A stretch of 64,000 nucleotides of DNA from Rhynchopus euleeides (lineage: Eukaryota > Euglenozoa > Diplonemea > Diplonemida > Diplonemidae), in contig OY723284.1 of the NCBI GenBank assembly GCA_963210315.1, positions 2,046,001 through 2,110,000 of the forward strand. Reading direction: 5' to 3'. This document shows, piece by piece, positions 42,648 to 52,615 of this stretch. Within the stretch, counting starts at the first letter, position 1. Every line of letters begins with the position of its first letter. Under the pieces are notes generated by a model. That model saw nothing but the letters and a program-made list of their open reading frames with translations. It had not been told where the DNA came from and searched no databases. The position numbers and the translations under genes were made by a program.

Positions 42648-42759
42648 CTTGCCACACCCACCGACCACCATCAGAGGGGCTTGAGTGGGACCGGGGTTGT
42701 AGGGGGTAAACCACACACCCCACGCCCCCCCTCCCCCCGCTCCCTACGTTGCCCATGCC

Positions 42760-44121
42760 ATGCGTCGGTGGGTCTGCCAGTGCTGCGGCAATGTCAACCG
42801 TGCCAGCGACGCACTCTGCAACGGGTGCGACACCCCTGCCGTAGCGCTGCCCCCACAGTTCGAACAGTGGGGCCACCACCACCCGCCCCGCCCCGCCGCG
42901 CGCAGCCCCGAATCCCCTCGCCTGCTCTCGCCTGGAAGGGCGGAGTGCTGGGGCGCGCAGCTGCGACACCCACACCGCCGCAGCAACAACACCACCACCG
43001 TCACCGCCCCCTCCCCCGCGAGCAGCGATCCACCTCGGCCGGTGCAGCTGGGCACAGCACGGGGCACCCCCACCAGCCGCCACCACCACCACCAGCTCAC
43101 CCGCAGCGTCGTCGACGTCTCCTCCGGCACTGCGGCTGTTCCCCCGGCTCGGCCTCCAGCAGGCAACCCCCCAGGCCCCGGCAGGGCTGGGCCAGCTGCT
43201 GCTGCCCGGCGCCCCGACGATGAGCGAGGGGAGGGGCGCTGGCTGCCGCCCTACGCAGCGCAGCAGCAGCAGCAGCAGCAGGGGGCATGCTTCGCCTCTG
43301 CCTGGGGTGGCGGCGGGGTGGCGCCGCCCCGCCACGCCACGCCAAGCAGCTTGCGGCAGGAGCGGCTCTGGGTTGCAGCGGCGCAGCCGCTGCAACCCAG
43401 CCTGCCGCACGATGCCAGCAACCGCACCGATAGCAGCGGCAGCAGCTCCGCTGTCGGCGGTGCCGCCGGGACGGCCCGTGCCCTCCTCTTCAACCCTCCA
43501 GGGTGGAGTGGCGCGGTGGCGGCAGCGCACGCTGCCCCCGAGCTGCTGCCCTGCGGTTCGTCGGAGCGTCTGGTGGAGCGGGGGTGTGGGGCAGCCTCGG
43601 CGGTGCGGCGGCAGCGGAACCCTGCGGGCAGCGTGCAGCTGATGCGGTGTGGCGGGGGCAGCGTGCCGGCGCAGCCGGCTGGGGGTGGCGGCGGGTCGGA
43701 GCGGCGGCGGCAGCGGCGCCAGGTGGGTGCCGTGCAGCTGGTGGCGGCGGGTGCTGCTGGGGTGCCGGCATTGCAGGAGGAGGAGGGGCGGGGCAGCACG
43801 CCCCCCCCGTGCGGCGCTGCGGTGCGGCGGCGGCAGCCGGCGCATGTGCGTGGGAGGGCGGAGGTGGAGGAGCGGGAGTTCCACGATGCGCGCAGCAGCG
43901 ACTCGCGCTGCTGCGACGAGGTGATTGTGATCGACGATCCTGTACTGTACCCCGTGCGGGAGTGCTCCCCGAGCAGCTCAGATGCGGTGGAGTCGGAGGC
44001 GCCCACACCTCGTGCCAACGAGCTCATGCATATATGGGGGTCGAAGTTCCCCCAGCAGCAGCAGCAGCAGCAGCAGCAGTTTCGACAGCATGTTGTGTAC
44101 TCACGATCTAACCCCCGATAG
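42760..44121 (+). CDS. RanBP2-type zinc-finger protein, low complexity (hypothetical)
   Basis: 453 residues. Residues 4-23 fit the RanBP2 finger exactly: W4-x-C6-x2-C9-x3-N13-x6-C20-x2-C23. In other proteins this fold binds ubiquitin or single-stranded RNA. The rest is low-complexity sequence rich in P, A, G, R and H, with two polyglutamine tracts from CAG repeats (~165 and ~435) and no second domain. The first half is duplicated as a truncated copy at 33085. An ATG at 42755 is out of frame, so 42760 is chosen. Its upstream region is cut by the transposon ending at 42647, only 112 bp before the start codon, which may affect expression. Confidence 0.65.
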   Translation: MRRWVCQCCGNVNRASDALCNGCDTPAVALPPQFEQWGHHHPPRPAARSPESPRLLSPGRAECWGAQLRHPHRRSNNTTTVTAPSPASSDPPRPVQLGTARGTPTSRHHHHQLTRSVVDVSSGTAAVPPARPPAGNPPGPGRAGPAAAARRPDDERGEGRWLPPYAAQQQQQQQGACFASAWGGGGVAPPRHATPSSLRQERLWVAAAQPLQPSLPHDASNRTDSSGSSSAVGGAAGTARALLFNPPGWSGAVAAAHAAPELLPCGSSERLVERGCGAASAVRRQRNPAGSVQLMRCGGGSVPAQPAGGGGGSERRRQRRQVGAVQLVAAGAAGVPALQEEEGRGSTPPPCGAAVRRRQPAHVRGRAEVEEREFHDARSSDSRCCDEVIVIDDPVLYPVRECSPSSSDAVESEAPTPRANELMHIWGSKFPQQQQQQQQQFRQHVVYSRSNPR

Positions 44122-44339
44122 ATGGCAGTCTGTACGTTAGATAGAGTAGAAGGAAAGATGTGTGGCACTGCAGATAGATTTTAAGTTGTGTGGTGCAGTT
44201 GCAGGCAACCCATCAGGAGCGGTTGTGCGGTGCCGCGGCACTCCCCCCCCCCATCCCCCTTTTTTTGTACTGCTCCCAAAGGGGGGCAGCCATCCATGGT
44301 CTGGTGCTAGAAAATTATATATTCCCACCCCCACCCTGC

Positions 44340-44350
44340 CCACACCTGCA
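44340..44350 (+). promoter_or_regulatory. probable trans-splice acceptor of the collagen-like gene
   Basis: CCCACACCTGCAG ends 18 bp before the ATG at 44369, after a long C/T tract. The in-frame extension upstream of this point is proline-rich and resembles leader DNA. Confidence 0.4.
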
Positions 44351-44368
44351 GGTGCCACAGTTGCAGCG

Positions 44369-47335
44369 ATGACACCCCTTTACTGCATCGACCGGAGCGG
44401 CCTGGGTGGCAGCGACGGGCAGTCGGGGTTCGGCAACGGGCAGAATGGTTGTGCGGGGCAGTCCGGCAGGCACGGCGTGCCGATTCAGACCACGCTTTGG
44501 CGGCAGAACGAGGCCGGCATGGCCGTGGCACAGGTGGACGGCAACACAACCTCCTTCCCTGTCGACGCTGACCTGCACCTGGTGTCGCGCGGCGGGCGGG
44601 GCGGCGCCGGGGGACACGGCTCCAAAGGGCACCGCGGGGTCCAGGGCAGCATGGGCTGCTCAGACCAGGACGGTGGGCCTGGCGGGGTGGGCGGGCGAGG
44701 GGGTCACGGGGGTGACGCCGGCGACGGCGGCGACGGCGGGTCCATCCAAATCTCCGTCAACCCCCTGCAGGCCGACCTCCTCCTGACAGTCGTCACAGAC
44801 GTGTCCGCAGGCCCCGCAGGCGCGCCGGGCAGGGGCGGCCCCGGTGGGGACGGCGGCCCAGGCGGCAACGGCGGTTTTACCAACACACGCAGCACGACCT
44901 TCAACGGCAGCCAAGGCCCTCCAGGCCCCCGTGGGCGGGACGGCCGCAGAGGCCGCGACGGGAGTCACGGCACTGTGCAGCTGCACATGGGGCCGTACGG
45001 CACCTTCCACACCCCCTTCCGCATCGCCGTGTCGGGCTTCGGCAGCACCGCACCCACACACCGCTACATCGAGCCGGGCGGGCTGTGGCACAGCATCACA
45101 GGGGTGCAGGTGGCCAACTCTGCCGTCATGCCGCTGCCGGAGCTGGAGTGCCCCCTGCAGGTGGGGCTGGCCCCCTGCGATGCGCTGCACTTCGACACCA
45201 CCAGCTACCTCACGGTGCCACCCCTCGCGGGCAACTCGTCTGCCGTTCTCCCCGGGGCCATGATGTTCCAGGCGAAGAGCGTCGACGCCGACTTCCTCCG
45301 CCCCAACGAGGTGTACCGCAACGAGGTGTCGCTGCCCTTCGACCTGCGCATGCCCGGCATCCGCCGCAACACCGTGCTGCAGGGGAGCGGGCCCAGCGGG
45401 ACCGTCACCGTGGGGTACCCGCTGCAGATGTGGGTGCATCTCGGGGAGCAGGTGCCGGGGCACCGCAGCCACGGCGCGCTGCTCCCTGGGAAGCCGGTGG
45501 CCCTGCGCCTGCGCCTCCGCAACCACGGGGGGCACCGGATGGACGAGCGCTCGGCCAAGGTGTTGGTGCGGATCGCCCCCGTGTACCCCCACCCCCACCC
45601 GTCGTGCGGCCAGCCAGGCATCATGCTGCGGCCTGAGTACGGAGAGCCAGTTACGCTCTCTGATGCCGTGCTGTCGCAGCAGAGCCTGCGCAGCTTCGAG
45701 CAGAAGGTGGACGTGCTGCCGAAGGAGGACGGGCCCGCGACGGACGTGGTGTACCAGCTGGAGGTGTGCACCGGTGTGCAGAGCTATGTGCAGTTCCGCC
45801 TGCATGTCGAGCTGCAGCTGGAGCACGCGACACACAACGACACCTTTGTGCCGGTGCAGGTCAACGAGTACGACCTGGCAGTGGTGGACGAGCTGTCCCT
45901 GGGGGAGGGCGGGGACGCGCCCCACGTGATGCTGTGTGTGACGAAGGCGACACCGCGGGAGTGCATCGATGCCTACCGCGCGCAGCTGCAGGCACACCAC
46001 CTGCGGTGTGGGCTGTACGACATGTCGCTGTACAACGGCCTGCGCTGCACAGAGCAGCTGCAGGCTGTGGTGGCCCGCGTGTCGCCCGACGTGCATGCCC
46101 CGGCAGACACCCTCGCTGCGGTGATGAGGGGCGGTGCGTTGGTGATGTTCGACGACATCATCAGCAGCATCGGGGACGATGTGGATCGGGACGGCACCAT
46201 CGTGCACCACGTTTCCGCCCGCTCGCTGCTCGTCAGCGAGGAGGACCTGCTGGCGCTGCAGGGCAGCGGGCTTGCCGTTGTCGGGGGGCAAGCCGGCCCC
46301 ACACGGCAGAACGCCCTGCGTGACCCGCTGCATTACCCCGGCGCACAGAACACCCTGGCGTCGGGCAGAGCGTTCGCCCGTGCCCCCTCGACGACTGCGT
46401 CTAAACTCGGGAAGTCTGCCGCCTGCTATGTGCGGTCGCAGCGCAGCAGCCGAGGGGCGGGTGCCGTGTGGGGCTTCTCTGTGCCGCGTGTGAAGGAGCG
46501 CCTGTCCACCTGCTGCATGGGTGGCGAGATGCCCGCCCACGGCGAGCTCGACAAGTTCGTCAAGGATGCCGCGGCGCACCTCGAGATGGAGTTCCCCGAC
46601 AGGCGCTTCTTCGTGGGGGCGGTGCACAGGCCGGAGGACACTGCAGAGGGCGGGTGCTTCCTGACCTGCTCCAAGACCTTTGTCCTGGGGGATGTTCTGG
46701 TGGTGGTACAGCCGAAGCCGCGTGTTGTGCACCGCGTGTGGGACAAGAGCTCGCGCCCGGAGGACTTCTCGGTGGTCGAGACGTTGCAGCCAGTGGTGTT
46801 TGACACCGTGCGGATGCTGAGCATTGAGCTGAAGATGCACCACATCAAGCAGGGCACGCTTGTCGACACCTATGCCCGTGCGGTGGTGGCAGAGCTTGTG
46901 TGCGAGACTAACTATTTCTTCACCACCAACGGGCGGCAGGGGGTGGAGAGCGCGAAGGAGTCAGACCTGTTCAACAGCTTCGCTGTCATCAACGCTGCCT
47001 CACTGCCAGCCAGCATCGTGTCCACCATCTGCGTGCCGTATGAGGCGCTGGTGGAGGTGATGCACAGCGAGTCCTCCTACTTCACCCGCTTCCGCTCTCT
47101 TCGGAAGCCCATCACAGAGGCCTTGAAGTCCATCCGGAAGAGATGTTGCATCAAGGAGGACGAGCACAGGGCACGCGTGCAGCAGGTCGCCACTGAGTTC
47201 AAGAAGAAAGGTGCGGCAGCAGTCTGCTGCCAGCTCATGTCGCCCTACCCTGACAGGCACCGCCGGGTTCAGGAAGTCACTGCGCCCACCGTGTGGGTCA
47301 ACATGACAACAGGCAAGGAAACCAGGATCTCGTGA
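44369..47335 (+). CDS. large collagen-like repeat protein, unknown function
   Basis: 988 residues if started at the ATG behind the acceptor-like site. Residues ~1-200 are glycine-rich with G-x-y stretches (RGGRGGAGGHGSKGHRGVQG, GPAGAPGRGGPGGDGGPGG, GPPGPRGRDGRRGRDG), split by a short non-repeat segment with a VNPLQADLLLTVV strand. No clear signal peptide. The following ~350 residues look like beta-sandwich domains (GYPLQMWVHLGEQVPG, GKPVALRLRLRNHGGH). The C-terminal ~400 residues are mixed alpha/beta (VVDELSLGEGGDAPHVMLCV, YNGLRCTEQLQAVVARVSPD) and end in a basic helical region. It may be a structural or complex-assembly protein; function is not recognised. Confidence 0.7.
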   Translation: MTPLYCIDRSGLGGSDGQSGFGNGQNGCAGQSGRHGVPIQTTLWRQNEAGMAVAQVDGNTTSFPVDADLHLVSRGGRGGAGGHGSKGHRGVQGSMGCSDQDGGPGGVGGRGGHGGDAGDGGDGGSIQISVNPLQADLLLTVVTDVSAGPAGAPGRGGPGGDGGPGGNGGFTNTRSTTFNGSQGPPGPRGRDGRRGRDGSHGTVQLHMGPYGTFHTPFRIAVSGFGSTAPTHRYIEPGGLWHSITGVQVANSAVMPLPELECPLQVGLAPCDALHFDTTSYLTVPPLAGNSSAVLPGAMMFQAKSVDADFLRPNEVYRNEVSLPFDLRMPGIRRNTVLQGSGPSGTVTVGYPLQMWVHLGEQVPGHRSHGALLPGKPVALRLRLRNHGGHRMDERSAKVLVRIAPVYPHPHPSCGQPGIMLRPEYGEPVTLSDAVLSQQSLRSFEQKVDVLPKEDGPATDVVYQLEVCTGVQSYVQFRLHVELQLEHATHNDTFVPVQVNEYDLAVVDELSLGEGGDAPHVMLCVTKATPRECIDAYRAQLQAHHLRCGLYDMSLYNGLRCTEQLQAVVARVSPDVHAPADTLAAVMRGGALVMFDDIISSIGDDVDRDGTIVHHVSARSLLVSEEDLLALQGSGLAVVGGQAGPTRQNALRDPLHYPGAQNTLASGRAFARAPSTTASKLGKSAACYVRSQRSSRGAGAVWGFSVPRVKERLSTCCMGGEMPAHGELDKFVKDAAAHLEMEFPDRRFFVGAVHRPEDTAEGGCFLTCSKTFVLGDVLVVVQPKPRVVHRVWDKSSRPEDFSVVETLQPVVFDTVRMLSIELKMHHIKQGTLVDTYARAVVAELVCETNYFFTTNGRQGVESAKESDLFNSFAVINAASLPASIVSTICVPYEALVEVMHSESSYFTRFRSLRKPITEALKSIRKRCCIKEDEHRARVQQVATEFKKKGAAAVCCQLMSPYPDRHRRVQEVTAPTVWVNMTTGKETRIS

Positions 47336-47458
47336 TGAGAGTGAGGGGGGGGCGGCCAAGCCAGAAAATAGGATGTGCGCTGTGCCTCTGCGGTGCACTT
47401 CCTTCTGGTATATTCAGTTCGCTTCTGGTGATTCAAAAAGGGAAGGGATGGGGGGGGG

Positions 47459-48572
47459 CAGGGCTGTAAATAAGGTTTGGGGGTCAGGAGTCGGGAGTCG
47501 GGAGTCGGTTATTTACAGTCACCTAAGGTACCTGGGGTGGGGGGCTGGGGGGGACGGGCGGTCTCAAACCCTACTCAATCCTGCACGCATCCTGTAGTAC
47601 GGCCACCTCTGCCGTGGAGAGTCCCATGGACCCTCCAGCAGTCGCCCACCATTCGGTCAGGGCGGACTGACTCGGCGCTTGCGGGGTCTTCCCGCGTGCG
47701 AGGTGGTCCGCGAAGAAGCACGCGACGCACAGCGCCATGTTGGCTGTCCCAGCCAACCCCCCACTTCGCCCGCAGCGCCCCACACGCTGCGAGCACCTCA
47801 CTCACGGCAGCAGTATTTGGCTGCATAGCTCTCAGTATTTCCCGTGCATGCAGCGCATGCATCCACAAATTTTGTGGATGCATCCACACACAGCCTGGAG
47901 CTCCGAAGCCCTGCATGCAGGCCTGCCTGCAGTGGATGAATGCCTGTATGCCAAATCGAAAATCCATTTTTTGACATTTTCGGGCATCCCTGGATGCCGT
48001 GGATGCATGCATGGATGCATCCACACCATCCACGGCCCCACTGAGAGCTATGTTGGCTGTGAGTCAAACACTACTGCCTCTACCTGAGGCATGTTTTGTG
48101 TCGCAACAGTTGCGTCACATGTGTGACGCATCTGTGTGGAGTGTGTGTGGTTGTGCACGTGTGCGCTGCGGTATGCTCAACCACCTGATGGGGGCGGAAC
48201 ACAACTCTTCTTGGGAGCTGCCAGGATCTGGCAAAAGGGGCGGGAAAGGGGCGCCGTATTCACAGCAGTGGTTTGGCAATGAACTCACCCCAGTTCAGAG
48301 ACCGGTAATGAAGAAGATGACTGGGAGGCACACACCATGTCCCACCCAGCGGGACCCCCACACCCCCACCCACCCATCGGGACCCCCCCTCCTCGGGTGT
48401 TCCAAAAACCCTTTCTTTTGAATATTTGGAGTCTGTGCGGATCGCAGTGGGGTCATTTTGGCCATGGGGTGCCTAATACCGCACATTCCCTAAGGGAAGC
48501 AAGGCAACCCTCCCAATCCCAAAAAATCCGGCGCGAGTCGGGAGTCGGGAGTCGGCCTTATTTACACCCCTG
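47459..48572. mobile_element. non-autonomous hAT element, copy 2
   Basis: 1,114 bp, the same length and apparently the same sequence as 12751-13864, with ends CAGGGCTGTAAATAAGG and CCTTATTTACACCCCTG. It is flanked on both sides by GGGGGGGG (47451-47458 and 48573-48580), an 8-bp duplication inside a G run. It lies 123 bp downstream of the collagen-like gene stop codon. Confidence 0.88.
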
Positions 48573-50420
48573 GGGGGGGGGGGGGGAAGCAGTGGTTTGC
48601 GCAGTGGAGGATTGATTGCATCAATGCAAGGGGGGGGGGAGAGAGGTGGTTCTTCTCGGTGTTCTGCACTTCTGAAAGAAACTGTCTGCCTATTCACGCA
48701 CAGGGGAGGGAGGGGTCGCGCGCGGTGGGGGGGTGGGGTGGGGTACACGCAGTGGTGTTTGATTCGCTCTTCAAAAATAAGCAAACTTGTTGCTTCTGTT
48801 TCAACTCAATTTGGGTCAAAAGATGTACCCCACGTGGTGTGGTGTAGTGGGGCCTGAGGCCTTGCCCCCCCTCCACGGCATGATCCAGAGTCGCCTGGGC
48901 GTGCGGTGGTGTTTTTTTGCAAGGGATCTTCCCCCTTTGGTGGGTGTGTGTGCCTCGCTGCTCCGGGCAAGAATATGAAACCTGTCCCGGCCCTGCCCCC
49001 TCCCCCTCCTCCTCCTCAAGTGTATTGTGCAGCGAAGCTTTTTTACAGTGGATCCCCCCCCCTCCTTTCCTCTTGTACCTGCATCACGAGTGAAGGGTGA
49101 TCATTCTTGTGCTCCCTTCTACCTCGATTTCACTCCCCCCTTCCTTCCTCTTGTGTTAGCTCGGCGGGCTTCTCCCAGTCTTGTGTCAAAAAATAACCCC
49201 CCGTGCCAGCGTGTTGCCTATTTTCTGTTCAAACGGCTCACTTTTTCTGTACTGCCGAACCCACACAAAGGGGCTGTTGTTTGTGCGTCAAAAAAAGCAC
49301 CCTGCCCTCCGCACAGCCTTGCTGTGCGGAGGCTGTCTTTGTTGCCTGGAGGGGGGTGCTGCCCGCTATCCTTTTCGACACTGGCAAGAGCCATGTTGTG
49401 TGGTGGGGAAAATCAGATAAAATACCTTGCAAAAAAAAAGACACCACCATGAACACGACACAAAATCAAACAACCCACTGGGGGCGATGCCTCTGTGTGT
49501 CACAGTGCGCCAAACCGTGCCGACTCTCTGCGGTTCTCAGGCGCTGTGTGTCACTTCTGCAGCTGGCTTTGTGGTGGGTGCACTCACCCCTTTTCTCATT
49601 TTGCTGCATTTCTAAGCGAAGCCCACCCCCACCCCCACCCCCACTCGTTTCACTCGGTTTGAGGGCGACGTGTGCCCACACCCCCGTGGGGACAGCGCAG
49701 CACAACAGGTTTCGCGGGTGGCTGCTAAAGTGCACGCCATGGGAATCCCTTCGTGCCCTGCCACTGCCCAACCACCGTGCCGTGTGTCCGCCCCGCACCT
49801 TGCCGTGCAGACACCCCCTGCTTTGCCCCCTGCGTTATTCTTGCAACACATATGTCTCTGTCGATCCGTTTCTCTGAACCCACTGCCCTTTCCCGTATAT
49901 TTCTCTGAACCCTGTTCACCACGGCAGTCTGCCTTTAGCTGGGGCAACTGGAACAGGCAGGAGGGGATCATCAAGAACTCGTTTGAAGCGATTGCATGCG
50001 AGCAAAACTGGTGCTGCGTCGGGTCTTCCCCACCAAGTTATGCACGGGTACGGGGTTGGGGAGTGGTGGTGGTAAGATCATTCGTCATTCGTCGAGCCCT
50101 TGAAGTCTGGTAAGTGATTTGAAGGTTTGCCGCTTCGAGCATCCTCGACCTGCCCCGAGAATTTTTTAAGGCCCGAGCTCCTTTTTGGCTGGTCACCTCT
50201 TCTACTCAGCACAGTCATGGCATCGTGGTTCGGGATGTGTCTTTCAAGGAATCGGCACTCAGTAGGGCAGTCCAGTAACCCGCCCGCCAGACTCATCGTC
50301 AGCACGCCACTCTGCGCAGTGCAGGAGTGGCGGCACGCCTCACGATGAGGGCCGATTTTCCTGGTGTGTGTCTGTGACCTCTGTGACCCCTGCGCCATGT
50401 GCCCCCCCCCCCAGTGTTGG
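48573..50420. other. gene-free interval with one MITE-A copy
   Basis: No gene was recognised. It consists of C/T-rich and G-rich low-complexity DNA plus the MITE-A copy at 49480-49624. Confidence 0.5.
49480..49624. repeat. MITE-A copy, enlarged
   Basis: GGGGGCGATGCCTCTGTGTG at the left, TTTCTCATTTTGCTGCATTT and CTAAGCGAAGCCCACC at the right. Longer than other copies (about 145 bp). Confidence 0.5.
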
Positions 50421-51575
50421 CAGGGTGTATTTTTCCTTTGTATTTTTCAGTGTATTTTTCGTATTTTTCGTATTTTTCCCAGGGGGGGAAAAATACGAAA
50501 AATACAGGGAAAAATACACTGTACTACAGTAGGGCGCACTGGAGATCTGCTGCACACTGCCTCGGGGGCGGTGCAGAGTCCAGGCGCAGCGGGGCTGTCT
50601 GCACCAATCCTCACCACCACAGCGGCACGCCCCTGCCGCACACACCTCGGGTGCGGGAGTGCCATCACTCCGGTGCCATTGCACTGCACCGCTGTTCAGG
50701 TTCCACTGGACTGCCGGCTTCCTGCATGAGCAAGGCTCACTTAACAGAGACAGGCGCAACAAATGAAAGTGTCCACTTCCAGCGCGCGGTCACCGAAACA
50801 GCGGGTTCAGCTTTTGGGGCTTTTTTGCGGCCAGGTTTTCATGATCCGCAGCACATGAAGACTCAACGTCATCATGGGCAGTGTATCAGGCGCTGGAGGC
50901 TCGCTTTCATCGAAGCACGCCTCATCATGTCCCAACTGAACGACCATCCCCGCTGATGTGATACAGCACCAACCGGTGTGGGGACTAGCCTTCGATTACT
51001 TTCAGATTTTTCACTGCCGTGGCCTCGGGCTCCGCGCCCCAGACCCCCTGTCGTGTGCCTGTCTCGTGACCAAGTCCTTGAGCGTCCGCGACTGTTCATC
51101 GCACCCATTCATACCCAGAAATGCAAGCGATTCCTCGGACGTTATGTCAGAGCTGGACTCTTTCACAGACACCAGCTCCGACATGAGGCTCTTCGGGCGT
51201 TTGGCCAGCGGGACTTCATCGCAGCCGAGCTGTGCTGACGTTCCTGAACACTGCGCGCTGGCAAAGCTCTCCTCGGGCTTGCAGGTTTGCAAGTACTCAA
51301 AGGCAATCCGAGATCCCTTGAATACGGAGTTATTGGTCCAGCAGGGCGACCTGAGGAAGCAACATCCGATGCCTCTCGAAGTGCAATTCGACAGGACTCG
51401 TCAGTTCTGCTGGGGGAAAACGTTCTGTGGCCGTGCATTCGACCCTGGTTGCACCATACCACGCCTTTTTGTGGTTTGCCCGACCCCCAGCGAGGCCACT
51501 GGTTGAGACACCTGCAGCGTACTTTTCATGTATTTTTCATGTATTTTTCATGTATTTTTCATGTATTTTTCGTGT
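50421..51575. mobile_element. 1.1-kb element bounded by GTATTTTTC iterons, copy 1
   Basis: The left end is a palindromic cluster, GTATTTTTC repeats, a CCCAGGGGGGG centre, then GAAAAATAC repeats (50428-50518). The right end is a run of ATGTATTTTTC units (51521-51575). The ~1 kb between matches 57785-58795. No protein was recognised. The arrangement suggests a foldback-type or other non-autonomous element whose ends are iteron arrays. Confidence 0.65.
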
Positions 51576-51859
51576 ACCGTATACGTAAATATTATGGAAC
51601 GGGCCCATTTTTGCCCGGTCCGTTCCATAATATTTACGTTCCAAAATATTTACAGGGCCAGTTGGGGACTCGGTGGTGAGGATGGCTTGGCTCAGGAATC
51701 GCGCGAAAAGTGCACGAGTAGGTCCCGTCAGGGACTCTGTATGCCGTCCGATCACCTGGTCCAAGTCCCCGAGTCGCAGAAAGCCCTGTAAATATTATGG
51801 AACGAAAAAAATCTGGAACGCCAACCCACCAGCGTTCCAAAATATTTACGTTCCATAAT

Positions 51860-51968
51860 GGGGGCCCTCGCTACCAAGTGTGACTGAGTGAGAAAAAGTG
51901 AGAAGTCAGCCATGTTTGGCTGACAACTGACGACTCGTGACTCACAGTGACTCGTAGCGAGGGCCCCC
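51860..51968 (-). mobile_element. MITE-B copy, 109 bp, TSD AAT
   Basis: GGGGGCCCTCGCTACC at one end and GTAGCGAGGGCCCCC at the other, flanked by AAT (51857-51859 and 51969-51971). It is the exact reverse complement of the copies at 52001 and 57668. The ends and subterminal sequence match the 4.3-kb transposon at 52300, its likely source. Confidence 0.92.
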
Positions 51969-52000
51969 AATATTTACGTTCCAAAATATTTACGTATACG

Positions 52001-52109
52001 GGGGGCCCTCGCTACGAGTCACTGTGAGTCACGAGTCGTCAGTTGTCAGCCAAACATGGCTGACTTCTCACTTTTTCTCACTCAGTCACACTTGGTAGCG
52101 AGGGCCCCC
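52001..52109 (+). mobile_element. MITE-B copy, 109 bp, TSD ACG
   Basis: Same sequence as 57668-57776. Flanked by ACG on both sides (51998-52000 and 52110-52112). Confidence 0.92.
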
Positions 52110-52218
52110 ACGGTATTTTTTACACAAACAATCTTGCTTGTGACAGTAAACAATAGGCTGTTGGCAGCGTGCAGTGCAACATACATAATTCCATGAACAG
52201 ATATATTGCATAGTGCGC

Positions 52219-52297
52219 ACAAACAAACATGTATTTTTCCTTTGTATTTTTCAGTGTATTTTTCGGTGTATTTTTCGTATTTTTCGTATTTTTCCCA
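52219..52297. repeat. GTATTTTTC iteron array, left half of a split palindrome
   Basis: Five or six GTATTTTTC units matching 50428-50480, ending TTTTTCCCAGG. The matching right half, GGGGGGAAAAATACGAAGG, lies at 56630-56665 on the far side of the 4.3-kb transposon, which has inserted at the palindrome centre. Confidence 0.8.
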
Positions 52298-52425
52298 GGG
52301 GGGGCCCTCGCTACCAGTCACGGGTCGTCACGGCTCGTCAGTGAGTCAGGGGGCTTTTTTGGCTGGCCTGGGGAGAAGGGTGAATTTTCAGGTTTTTGGC
52401 TGACTACGAGTCACTACGAGTCACT

Positions 52426-52522
52426 TGACTGGTAGCGAGGCCGGTCTGGAACTCCGGGTGGGGACTTGGCACAATATGAGAAAATTCCACCCAGAAGTCC
52501 AGACCGGCCTCGCTACCAGTCA
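52426..52522. repeat. subterminal palindrome of the Harbinger-like transposon
   Basis: A TGACTGGTAGCGAGGCCGGT arm (52426-52450) and its exact complement (52498-52522) enclose 47 bp. The arms contain the element end motif GGTAGCGAG, so this may be a degenerate nested MITE or an internal transposase-binding site. Confidence 0.65.
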
Positions 52523-52615
52523 CGTGACTCATAGTGACTCGTAGTGACTCGTAGTGACTCACAGTGGTCCCCACCTCCTGTAGGGGCACTCCCCGATTCC
52601 CCCCAGCAAATTAGT

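Larger units (their letters stand above)
33631..43302 (+). repeat. tandem duplication unit 2, interrupted by a transposon
   Basis: Matches unit 1 from 33631 to 38604 and again from 42648 to about 43302. The 38605-42647 interval is a DNA transposon absent from unit 1. Divergence is low: mostly single substitutions and small indels in simple repeats. Confidence 0.9.
51576..52114. mobile_element. foldback element with ACCGTATACGTAAATATT ends, carrying two nested MITEs
   Basis: The termini ACCGTATACGTAAATATT and AATATTTACGTATACGGT are inverted repeats once the nested MITE at 52001-52109 is set aside. Inside are several GTAAATATTATGGAACG units in both orientations, two of them forming a hairpin at 51586-51640. 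About 130 bp of unique DNA lies in the centre. Two identical 109-bp MITEs have inserted into it in opposite orientations. Confidence 0.65.

Noticed and set aside
44162-44368. 69-codon N-terminal extension of the collagen-like protein
   Set aside because: It crosses proline-rich leader DNA and an acceptor-like CAG; the ATG at 44369 is a better start.
44660-46843. 727-codon minus-strand frame antisense to the collagen-like gene
   Set aside because: A composition-driven shadow with no recognisable domain.
50428-50518. GTATTTTTC arrays as telomeric repeats
   Set aside because: Short, palindromic, internal and repeatedly associated with element ends; no long uniform array.
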